Positions 56,453 to 64,000 of a stretch of DNA of 64,000 bases are shown one piece after another. Positions within the stretch are counted from its first letter, which is position 1; each line of letters opens with the position of its first letter. The notes under the pieces are model-generated. The model was not told the origin of the DNA, did no database searches, and saw only the letters and a list, made by a program, of their open reading frames with translations. The translations under genes were made by a program, and so were the position numbers. This DNA is from Methylomarinum vadi (GTDB lineage Bacteria > Pseudomonadota > Gammaproteobacteria > Methylococcales > Methylomonadaceae). The stretch spans positions 1,782,501 through 1,846,500 of the forward strand of contig NZ_JPON01000001.1 in assembly GCF_000733935.1 (NCBI RefSeq). The letters are read 5' to 3'.

Positions 56453-57742
56453 TTAGAGGTTATGGTAGCCGGTCTCTTCGTGCAGCACGATATCGAGGCC
56501 TTCCACCTCTTCGTCGTTAGTGACCCGAAGCCCGATCGTCTTCTCGATGACTTTCAAGATCACAAAACTGAATACGGCGCTCCAGACGATGGTCACCAAT
56601 ACGGCCAAGGCCTGCACAGTAACTTGTTCGCCGATACTGACACCAGCCAGTCCCAGGCCCCCGAAGCTTTCGGCGGCAAACACGCCGGTTAAAATCGAAC
56701 CGACGATGCCGCCGACGCCGTGTACCGGAAAAACGTCCAAGGAATCATCGATTTTCAACACCCGCTTCATATATTGGGTGGCGTAAAAACAGAGTGCTCC
56801 GGCAGCGATACCGATAAACAAACCGCCCGCGGGACCAACGAAACCGGAAGCCGGAGTGATCGTGCCCAACCCAGCCACCATGCCGGTCACAATACCCAGC
56901 ACGCTGGGTTTGCCGAAGCGCATCCATTCGATCGTCATCCAGGTTAACGAGCCAGCGGCGGCGGCTATATGCGTGACCAGGATAGCCATGCCGGCGGAGC
57001 CGTCGGCGGTCAACGCGCTACCGCCGTTGAAGCCGAACCATCCCACCCACAGCATTCCGGCGCCGGTCACCACCATCGTCATATTATGCGGCGGCATCGG
57101 CGTGGTCGGGAAGCCTTTACGGTTACCGATCACCAACGCCGCAACCAGCGCCGCCACGCCGGCATTGACATGGATTACGATACCGCCGGCAAAATCCTTT
57201 GCCCCGAGCTCGGCCAGCCATCCGCCACCCCAAATCCAATGGCACACCGGCATATACACCAAAATCAACCATAGCGCGCTGAACCAAAGCATCGCGGAAA
57301 ACTTCATTCTTTCGGCGAAACCGCCGACAATCAGCGCCGGGGTGATAATGGCAAAGGTCATCTGAAACATGAAAAAGACCGTTTCGGGCAAGTTACCGCT
57401 GAGCGTTTCCGTGCGCAAAGCCCTCATGAACGCTTTCCCGCCGCCGCCAATGAATGGTTGCCACTCGCCGCCATCGGCGAAGATAAAACTGTAACCACCT
57501 ATCAACCACAAAATGGATACCAGACAGGTAATCGCGAAACACTGCATCAATACCGACAAGACATTCTTGCTTCGGACCAGGCCGCCATAGAATAACGATA
57601 AGCCGGGGATAGTCATAAACAGTACCAGGGCCGTAGAAGTCAGCACCCAAGCGGTGTTGGCCTGATTTAATTGATCGGCGAATGCCAATTCGGGCAGTCC
57701 TGACAAAACTGCCAATATGAAAAACTTATTTATCGATGTCAT
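56453..57742 (-). CDS. amtB: Ammonium transporter AmtB, copy 1
   Basis: 429 residues with a probable cleaved signal peptide (MTSINKFFILAVLSGLPELAFA), as in E. coli AmtB, then 11 helices. Family marks: FYGGLVRSKNVLSVLMQC, GGFAERMKF, WFGFNGGSALTADG; twin pore histidines in VIHVNAG and PVHGVGGIVG. Conducts ammonium/ammonia inward and is blocked by GlnK. Its glnK (copy 1) is 256 bases upstream, with a hairpin and a possible attenuator in between. Confidence 0.96.
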   Translation of the reverse strand: MTSINKFFILAVLSGLPELAFADQLNQANTAWVLTSTALVLFMTIPGLSLFYGGLVRSKNVLSVLMQCFAITCLVSILWLIGGYSFIFADGGEWQPFIGGGGKAFMRALRTETLSGNLPETVFFMFQMTFAIITPALIVGGFAERMKFSAMLWFSALWLILVYMPVCHWIWGGGWLAELGAKDFAGGIVIHVNAGVAALVAALVIGNRKGFPTTPMPPHNMTMVVTGAGMLWVGWFGFNGGSALTADGSAGMAILVTHIAAAAGSLTWMTIEWMRFGKPSVLGIVTGMVAGLGTITPASGFVGPAGGLFIGIAAGALCFYATQYMKRVLKIDDSLDVFPVHGVGGIVGSILTGVFAAESFGGLGLAGVSIGEQVTVQALAVLVTIVWSAVFSFVILKVIEKTIGLRVTNDEEVEGLDIVLHEETGYHNL

Positions 57743-57802
57743 TATTATCTAACCATTTTTTATTTATCTATCCGCTTTCTAAATAAAGATGAGCCAGACA
57801 TA

Positions 57803-57840
57803 AAAAATTGCCTCTACCCGCAGCAAAGCGCGAATAGAGA
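57803..57840 (-). terminator. Possible attenuator between glnK1 and amtB1
   Basis: Imperfect ten-base stem (57812-57821 / 57830-57839, two mismatches), followed on the minus strand by six Ts (57808-57803). It could end part of the glnK1 transcript before amtB1. Confidence 0.45.
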
Positions 57841-57898
57841 CGATTTGATGAAATGACTGGAATTCAGTCGAAATTAAACCTTAGGCTCGAAGACGGCA

Positions 57899-57938
57899 CG
57901 CGGTTCATGACAAGCGCCAGAGCTTGCCATGAACCGCG
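57899..57938. repeat. Long hairpin in the glnK1-amtB1 spacer
   Basis: 17-base arms (57899-57915 and 57922-57938) with one mismatch and a six-base loop. Too GC-balanced and lacking a T-run for a terminator; may stabilise or process the bicistronic mRNA. Confidence 0.65.
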
Positions 57939-57998
57939 ATAATCTCTTAACTGGAGCGGTTAATTCTACCTATTCCTTATCTTTAGCCGAGCGGACTG

Positions 57999-58352
<354 letters not shown>

Positions 58353-58461
58353 TTAAACGATGTAAAAAATCCAACCTGGAGCCAATAATAAATAATTCCT
58401 GATAAACATACAATTGACTTCGCGACCAATCAAACCAAAAAGCAAAAAGCCGAAACGCGAG

Positions 58462-58483
58462 AACGGGCACCTAGGCGCCCGTT
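58462..58483 (-). terminator. Hairpin downstream of amtB2
   Basis: Arms AACGGGC/GCCCGTT with an eight-base loop, about 180 bases past the amtB2 stop; a T-rich stretch follows only after ten bases. Weak candidate. Confidence 0.3.
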
Positions 58484-58518
58484 GCTTCGTTCGGCAAATT
58501 TCCCTTAAGGAAGTGCTG

Positions 58519-58656
58519 AATAAACCCGTCCTGGATTTCTCAGCGCCCGGTTAAGGAGAATGCGTTGTCCCTAAACCCCAAAAAAATCAATTGCTTATTA
58601 CGATCGATTTTGGCCGTGCATCCCTGCACTCCAAGAAATACCGAATTAATCAGCAT
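58519..58656. repeat. Dispersed repeat, long copy
   Basis: Outer blocks (58519-58546 and 58621-58656) match the 65-base copy at 31980-32044 with a few substitutions; here they enclose about 75 extra bases. It ends five bases from the amtB2 stop. Likely a family of short non-coding repeats in this genome. Confidence 0.8.
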
Positions 58657-58660
58657 GTCC

Positions 58661-59923
58661 TTAGCCTTTACTGGTGTCGGTGAATTCCGGATAGGCTTCA
58701 ACACCACATTCGGAAAAGTCGACGCCATGGTATTCGTCCTCATCGCTGACCCGAAGACCCATGACCGCCTTGATCAAGAACCAAGTCAACAAACTGGAGA
58801 CGAAAACAAACCCGAAAATAGAGACGATACCGATCAGCTGCGCCGACAGTTTCGCTTCCGGATTGGAAATACACACAGCCAGCAAGCCCCAGATGCCAAC
58901 CACGCCATGTACCGAAATGGCGCCGACCGGATCATCGATTTGTAACTTGTCGATACCAACGATGGCGAATACCACCAACACGCCACCGATTAAACCAATG
59001 ATCGATGCCACTAGGGGAGTCGGGGTCAACGGCTCGGCAGTGATGGCAACCAGGCCGGCCAGGGCGCCGTTCAAAACCATCGTCAAATCCGCCTTGCCGA
59101 ACAAAAAGTGAGAGGAAACTAAGGCGGCAACGACGCCGGCCGCGGCCGCGGCATTGGTGTTGACGAAAACCAGCGCCACCGAATTCGCTTCACCGACGTC
59201 GGATATTTTCAATTCGGAACCGCCGTTAAAACCGAACCAACCCAACCATAGAATAAAGGTACCTAAAGTCGCCAACGGCATGTTACACCCGGGAATTGGG
59301 TTGATTTCTCCATTCGGGCCATATTTTCCTTTGCGCGCGCCCAGCAGCAATACCCCGGCAAAGGCCGCGGTCGCGCCGCATAAATGCACCACGCCGGAGC
59401 CGGCAAAATCGAGGAAGCCCAAGCCGTCGAGAAAACCGCCGCCCCATTTCCAGAAACCTTCGATGGGGTAAATGAAACCGGTCATGACCACGGCGAATAC
59501 CAGGAAGGCCCAAAGCTTCATTCTTTCCGCGACGGCACCGGAAACGATCGACATGGCGGTGGCGACAAACACCACCTGGAAGAAGAAATCCGACATCGAG
59601 GAATAATAAGTCTCCCCATTGCTGGACAACACTTCTTCCTGTGAATTATCGCCTTCGATCAAGAAACTGATACCGGGCCAGACACTGTTGACTGCCTCGC
59701 CGGGGTACATGATATTATAGCCGCACAGCATATACATGATGCAGGCAATAGCGAACAACGCGATATTCTTGGTCAAAATCTCGGTGGTGTTTTTTGCCCT
59801 GACCAGCCCGGCCTCGAGCATCGCGAACCCCGCTGCCATCCACATGACTAATGCGCCACTCATTAGAAAATAAAATGTATCTAACGCATAGCTCAATTCG
59901 ATAATCTTATTTAAGTTTTCCAC
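58661..59923 (-). CDS. amtB: Ammonium transporter AmtB, copy 2
   Basis: 420 residues without an obvious cleaved signal peptide. Marks: MLEAGLVRAKNTTEILTKN, SGAVAERMKLWAF, GSGVVHLCGATAA (first pore His) and ISVHGVVGIWG (second pore His), plus WLGWFGFNGGSEL. It has an acidic extracellular loop at about 88-107 not present in copy 1, and the two proteins are only moderately alike, so they belong to different Amt subgroups rather than being a recent duplication. Thirty bases after glnK2. Confidence 0.95.
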   Translation of the reverse strand: MENLNKIIELSYALDTFYFLMSGALVMWMAAGFAMLEAGLVRAKNTTEILTKNIALFAIACIMYMLCGYNIMYPGEAVNSVWPGISFLIEGDNSQEEVLSSNGETYYSSMSDFFFQVVFVATAMSIVSGAVAERMKLWAFLVFAVVMTGFIYPIEGFWKWGGGFLDGLGFLDFAGSGVVHLCGATAAFAGVLLLGARKGKYGPNGEINPIPGCNMPLATLGTFILWLGWFGFNGGSELKISDVGEANSVALVFVNTNAAAAAGVVAALVSSHFLFGKADLTMVLNGALAGLVAITAEPLTPTPLVASIIGLIGGVLVVFAIVGIDKLQIDDPVGAISVHGVVGIWGLLAVCISNPEAKLSAQLIGIVSIFGFVFVSSLLTWFLIKAVMGLRVSDEDEYHGVDFSECGVEAYPEFTDTSKG

Positions 59924-59952
59924 TTATCTACCCTCTTTTTATTTATAGTGCT

Positions 59953-60294
<342 letters not shown>

Positions 60295-60345
60295 TCAACA
60301 CCTATATCTGGTTCACAGGAAAAGTTTTCACTCGCCAAGGCTTTA

Positions 60346-60361
60346 AGCAGGATGCATGCCA
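60346..60361 (-). promoter_or_regulatory. Sigma-54 promoter of glnK2-amtB2
   Basis: Minus strand TGGCATGCATCCTGCT, with GG at -24 and GC at -12 in the required spacing. Consensus is TGGCACG-N4-TTGCW; two mismatches. Ends 55 bases before the glnK2 start. Confidence 0.75.
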
Positions 60362-61204
60362 AGCTTATAATCACTTGTTTTTTAAGGGTGATAACCTATA
60401 TTCGTTATCGATGTACGATCATGCTGCACTAAGGTGGTGCAATATCAAAAGACCCGCACCATGTTGCCTCGCACCCTATTAAACAAATGAATGAAATCGC
60501 CTCTCGATCTGCCGGGATAGCACTGGCAACGAAATGCGGATTTAATTTTTATCAGGAGAGCAGACGAAAAAAAGGTATAGCCTTTTGTCGGAGAGCGCCG
60601 CGATGACAGATAAAAAAGCAATACGCGGATACATTGTTTGCGGGACGGAATAGGAAGACGTAAGCAGTATAAATACTGGTAAATTTTGCAACCTTCTGTA
60701 CTCCCTCCTCCATGTCTGCTGCGATGCGAAGAGAGCGTTACAGACCTATGACACCTTTAAATGCATCACCGTTTTTCGATAAACGAGCAACTGCCTCTAG
60801 ATTACGTACACCTCCCTCAGCCCCCCCAACGACGGACGCATGCATTTACGCTTAGAAGATGTGTTCACGAGGGTTTGGTAAGAATTCCCGGATCACCCAA
60901 TGTCATCGTAACCATGCTCCTGCCTGGATACGCATTTGGGTGCATGGAAGCCAGAAATAGCATCGACTCAACCGTAGAACACGAAAAGGATCATATATGT
61001 CAATCTTTTTTGCGCAGGCGATTAGAACAACATTGATTTCGTATTGCAGAAAGCCTGTTCACAGATAACCATTAATTTAACGGAGGGAATTCCACCACTT
61101 TCCGGCTTAACGACAGCGCAAACACGTCCTTCCCGCAAAACTGCATTCATAAACGCCTCATTACGGTGCAAAAACATAACTTGGCACTTTATCACCCACA
61201 TAGC
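60362..61204. other. Long non-coding region between glnK2 and the porin gene
   Basis: About 840 bases. Holds the NtrC dyad at 60425-60441. Small reading frames (for example 60761-61036) have no ribosome binding site or recognisable motif. A perfect sigma-54 site on the plus strand is found only at its far end near the porin. An undetected small RNA is possible but unsupported. Confidence 0.45.
60425..60441. promoter_or_regulatory. NtrC-type enhancer dyad
   Basis: TGCACTAAGGTGGTGCA against the NtrC consensus TGCACCA-N3-TGGTGCA: one mismatch. It is about 64 bases upstream of the glnK2 sigma-54 promoter. A weaker half-site (GCACCA) follows at 60456-60461. Confidence 0.75.
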
Positions 61205-61219
61205 GCACCAAGATAGTGC
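61205..61219. promoter_or_regulatory. NtrC-type enhancer dyad of the porin gene
   Basis: GCACCA-AGA-TAGTGC, one mismatch to the NtrC dyad, 86 bases upstream of the porin's sigma-54 promoter. Another GCACCA half-site follows at 61226-61231. Confidence 0.7.
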
Positions 61220-61304
61220 ACCCATGCACCAGCGTCTCGCAAACACAACAAAAGTTGCAAAATGGAAACAAGTAAAAGCCTATTATTTTCAATCGCTTAT
61301 ATAG

Positions 61305-61320
61305 TGGCACGCATATTGCT
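61305..61320 (+). promoter_or_regulatory. Consensus sigma-54 promoter of the porin gene
   Basis: TGGCACGCATATTGCT is an exact match to TGGCACG-N4-TTGCW. It lies 36 bases before the porin ATG, giving a short leader. Confidence 0.92.
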
Positions 61321-61356
61321 TTTGCTAAAAGCGAACTATAATTGCGGAGATATTTA

Positions 61357-62541
61357 ATGAGAAAAAAACTTATCGCTACTCCCTTGGTCGGCAGCGCGTT
61401 ACTATCAGCCAGCGTTAACCTGCACGCCGAAGGACTTGTGGAATCGTTGACTGGGACCAACGTTAATGAAACACAAGCGTTAAAAAACTTAGGCATTGAA
61501 GTTGGCGGTTGGGCCGATGCCGGTATCACCTATGCCTCCCACAGCAACGACAGCGGCAACAACGGCGCCATTCCTTTCGGCACCGACCGGGTCAACGAAT
61601 TTCAATTGAACCAGGCGTATTTATACTTGGAAAAAGCCGTGAACACCTCAGGAAACGATTGGGATTTCGGCGGCCGGGTCGACTTTCTGTTCGGTACCGA
61701 TGCCAATTCAACCCAAGCCGGCGGCTGGGATGACGAAATTCTAGGTTCTGAGAATAACAAGTATTTCAATCAATACGATATTGCCTTCCCGCAAGCTTAC
61801 GCGGAAATCTTCGCCCCCATCGGCAACGGCTTGACGATCAAGGCCGGGCACTTCTACACCATCATCGGCTACGAAGTTGTCACCTCGCCGGACAACTTCT
61901 TTTATTCGCACGCCTTCACCATGAACTATGGCGAACCGTTCACCCATACCGGCGCATTGGCAACCTACCAGATCAACGACAACTGGTCGATCACCGGCGG
62001 CGCCGTGGACGGTTGGGATAACTTCCGCCACAACGGCGGCGACTGGAGCTTCCTGGGTGGCGTTAACTGGACCAGCGACAACGAAAAATCCTGGTTAGCT
62101 TTATCCGTCATCAGCGGTGAAAACGGCGACGACTCGGTCGGTCAAAACACCACCATGTACAGCGTCGTGTTCGGCCACGATTTTACCGACAACCTGCATT
62201 ACATTTTTCAACACGATTTCGGCGTCGTAGAAGACGGCAACGGGCCTGGCGATGACGCGGATTGGTACGGCATCAACCAATACCTGACCTACGACATCAA
62301 CGAGCAATTGTCGGCCGGTTTGCGCGCCGAATGGTTTAGTGATAGAGGAGGCCGTATCAATGATTTCGGCACCAGCTACTACGCTGCAACCGCCGGTCTC
62401 AACTATTCTCCACTGTCCTGGTTGAAATTCCGTCCGGAAGTCCGCTATGACTGGGCCGACACCAATGGCGCCGGCACCGTGTACGGCGGTAATAAAAACG
62501 AGCAAGTCCAGGTCGCCATGGACATGATTATCACGTTCTAA
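61357..62541 (+). CDS. Nitrogen-regulated outer-membrane beta-barrel porin (BBP2-like)
   Basis: 394 residues from ATG 61357 (GGAG eight bases upstream). Signal peptide ending LHA (residue about 24), then an all-beta protein with many aromatic residues and a C-terminal phenylalanine (MDMIITF), as expected for BAM substrates. Resembles the BBP2/DUF1597 outer-membrane porin family. The consensus sigma-54 promoter and NtrC dyad upstream and glnK, amtB and glnA around it indicate induction by nitrogen limitation and uptake of some nitrogen source. The substrate is not known. Confidence 0.82.
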   Translation: MRKKLIATPLVGSALLSASVNLHAEGLVESLTGTNVNETQALKNLGIEVGGWADAGITYASHSNDSGNNGAIPFGTDRVNEFQLNQAYLYLEKAVNTSGNDWDFGGRVDFLFGTDANSTQAGGWDDEILGSENNKYFNQYDIAFPQAYAEIFAPIGNGLTIKAGHFYTIIGYEVVTSPDNFFYSHAFTMNYGEPFTHTGALATYQINDNWSITGGAVDGWDNFRHNGGDWSFLGGVNWTSDNEKSWLALSVISGENGDDSVGQNTTMYSVVFGHDFTDNLHYIFQHDFGVVEDGNGPGDDADWYGINQYLTYDINEQLSAGLRAEWFSDRGGRINDFGTSYYAATAGLNYSPLSWLKFRPEVRYDWADTNGAGTVYGGNKNEQVQVAMDMIITF

Positions 62542-62593
62542 GCGACCCGCTTTTACAGTTGGCAATAGCCAACATTGAATGTTTGATGCACGG

Positions 62594-62637
62594 CTTCCGG
62601 TTATTTCCCCTCGAATGACCGGAAGCTTGTGTTTTTA
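62594..62637 (+). terminator. Intrinsic terminator after the porin gene
   Basis: Arms CTTCCGGT/ACCGGAAG (62594-62601, 62618-62625), 16-base loop, then CTTGTG and five Ts. About 50 bases past the porin stop, before glnA. Confidence 0.7.
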
Positions 62638-62653
62638 TAGCGATTTATATTAA

Positions 62654-62682
62654 TTGGTGTTATCGTTATACGCGCTTAATAT
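62654..62682 (+). promoter_or_regulatory. Possible sigma-70 promoter of glnA
   Basis: TTGGTG (62654-62659), 17-base spacer, TAATAT (62677-62682), 41 bases before the glnA ATG. No sigma-54 box was found in this gap. Weak pattern call. Confidence 0.35.
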
Positions 62683-62723
62683 TCGATGAACCATAACAAT
62701 AATTTTTTAGGAGACCTCGACTA

Positions 62724-64000
62724 ATGTCCGTAGACAACGTTCTAAAAATGATCCAAGAAAACGATGTCAAATTTGTTGATTTTCGTTTTTGCGATACCCG
62801 CGGTAAAGAGCAACACGTCACCTACCCCGCTCACACTATCGACGAAGACACTTTCGAAGAAGGCAAAATGTTCGACGGTTCGTCAGTTGCCGGCTGGAAA
62901 GGCATCAACGAATCGGACATGATTTTGATGCCGGACCCATCCAGCGCGAAAATCGACCCATTCTTCGATGACAACACTCTGATTTTGCGTTGCGATATCA
63001 TCGAACCGAAAGACATGCAAGGCTACGAGCGCGATCCTCGTTCCATCGCCAAACGCGCCGAAGCCTACATGCAATCGACCGGTATCGCCGACATTGCCCT
63101 GTTCGGGCCGGAAAACGAATTCTTCGTTTTCGACGATGTACGCTGGACCACCCAAATGGGTAAATGCTCCTACCAAGTCGATTCCGAGGAAGCCGGCTGG
63201 AACTCGGAAAAAGTTTACGAAGACGGCAACATCGGTCACCGTCCCAGCGTGAAAGGAGGCTACTTCCCAGTGCCGCCGGTCGATTCCCTGCAAGACATGC
63301 GTTCCGCGATGTGCCTGGTACTGGAAGAAATGGGACAAACCACCGAAGTACACCACCACGAAGTGGCAACCGCAGGCCAATGCGAAATCGGCTCTAGATT
63401 CAACACCCTGGTCAACAAAGCCGACGAAGTGTTGGAACTGAAATATGTCGTTTCCAACATCGCCCACGCTTACGGCAAAACCGCGACCTTCATGCCTAAA
63501 CCATTGGTCGGCGACAACGGCAACGGCATGCACGTCCACCAATCTTTGGCCAAAGACGGCGTCAACCTGTTCTCCGGCGACCTCTATGGCGGCCTGTCCG
63601 AAACCGCGCTGTACTACATCGGCGGCATCATCAAGCACGCCCGCGCCATCAACGCCTTCGCCAACGCGTCTACCAACAGCTACAAACGCTTGGTTCCAGG
63701 CTTCGAAGCGCCAGTCATGCTGGCCTACTCGGCGCGCAACCGTTCCGCTTCCATCCGCGTTCCTTTCGTCAACAACCCGAAAGCGCGTCGTATCGAGGTG
63801 CGTTTCCCCGATTCCACGGCGAACCCCTACCTGGCGTTCTCAGCCATGCTGATGGCCGGCCTGGACGGCATTCAAAACAAAATCCATCCGGGCGATGCGA
63901 TGGATAAGGATTTGTACGATCTGCCGCCGGAAGAAGAGAAAAACATTCCGCAAGTTTGCCATGCTTTCGACCAAGCGCTGAAAGCCCTGGATGAAGACCG
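62724..64000 (+). CDS. glnA: Glutamine synthetase type I, 3' end beyond window
   Basis: 425 codons are present of about 468. Type I-beta enzyme: beta-grasp N-terminal domain ([13 protein letters not shown]), catalytic blocks [27 protein letters not shown] and [19 protein letters not shown], and [18 protein letters not shown]. The adenylylation tyrosine is Y398 counting Met1 ([10 protein letters not shown], the Tyr397 of the E. coli enzyme), so control by GlnE and PII is expected. AGGAG lies upstream of the ATG. It assimilates ammonium brought in by the two AmtB proteins encoded next door. Confidence 0.97.
   Translation, partial: MSVDNVLKMIQENDVKFVDFRFCDTRGKEQHVTYPAHTIDEDTFEEGKMFDGSSVAGWKGINESDMILMPDPSSAKIDPFFDDNTLILRCDIIEPKDMQGYERDPRSIAKRAEAYMQSTGIADIALFGPENEFFVFDDVRWTTQMGKCSYQVDSEEAGWNSEKVYEDGNIGHRPSVKGGYFPVPPVDSLQDMRSAMCLVLEEMGQTTEVHHHEVATAGQCEIGSRFNTLVNKADEVLELKYVVSNIAHAYGKTATFMPKPLVGDNGNGMHVHQSLAKDGVNLFSGDLYGGLSETALYYIGGIIKHARAINAFANASTNSYKRLVPGFEAPVMLAYSARNRSASIRVPFVNNPKARRIEVRFPDSTANPYLAFSAMLMAGLDGIQNKIHPGDAMDKDLYDLPPEEEKNIPQVCHAFDQALKALDED

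Noticed and set aside
60761-61036. 91-codon open frame in the glnK2-porin intergenic region
   Set aside because: No ribosome binding site, no recognisable motif, a composition rich in His, Arg and Pro unlike neighbouring genes, and it lies in a region better explained by regulatory sites.

Overview
The window reads as an ordinary chromosomal segment of a gammaproteobacterium. The order tyrS / M23 peptidase / anmK / erpA / argC is a known gammaproteobacterial arrangement (also seen in pseudomonads), and the flagellar block flgBCDEFGHIJKL with cheV-cheR and flgAMN is of the same lineage type. The HvfA-type copper-RiPP precursor, the nitrogen-regulated BBP2-like porin beside glnA and the glycogen and polyphosphate genes fit a Methylococcales-like methanotroph. 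That genus-level guess is inference: no methane monooxygenase or other diagnostic gene lies in the window.

Layout. 1-9.2 kb: start of tyrS, cell-wall peptidase and anhydro-MurNAc kinase, Fe-S insertion protein ErpA, argC, a quinone oxidoreductase with a mercaptopyruvate sulfurtransferase, trmL and glycogen phosphorylase. 9.3-18.1 kb: secA, the hydrogenase-maturation trio hypCDE, a cold-shock gene with a long leader, rimO, a reduced sulfur-relay pair tusB-tusE and a Gdx/SugE exporter. 18.2-34.3 kb: motility (YcgR brake, FlgB-L, CheR, CheV, FlgA, FlgM, FlgN), interrupted between flgA and flgM by a decayed IS200-like element. 34.3-41.3 kb: periplasmic DNA ligase, polyphosphate glucokinase, and an operon of polyphosphate:AMP phosphotransferase with a TatT-type TRAP transporter. 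41.5-51 kb: a small membrane protein, an orphan HvfA-like RiPP metallophore precursor, a HerA-like ATPase, a von Willebrand factor A protein divergent from a two-component system, hemF, and a persulfide dioxygenase/sulfite exporter pair. 51-56.2 kb: a MASE1-CHASE-PAS-GGDEF gene split by an IS91-like element and also carrying an in-frame amber codon. 56.4-64 kb: a nitrogen block with two glnK-amtB modules, a porin with a consensus sigma-54 promoter, and glnA running off the end.

How parts work together. The nitrogen block looks like one NtrC/sigma-54 regulon: divergent sigma-54 promoters with upstream NtrC-type dyads drive glnK2-amtB2 leftward and the porin rightward, and the adjacent glutamine synthetase keeps its adenylylation tyrosine. 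The flagellar block contains hook, rod, ring and junction parts; flgM has its own near-consensus sigma-28 promoter just beyond the IS200 insertion, so flgMN expression can survive separation from flgA.

Most notable: the orphan HvfA-like precursor without its MNIO maturase nearby; two mobile elements caught damaging motility or c-di-GMP genes; a recombinase whose catalytic half lies behind an A8 slippery run; a DsrC-like TusE with TusB but no TusCD; and a dispersed repeat present in long and internally deleted forms. No tRNA, rRNA or CRISPR array was seen.
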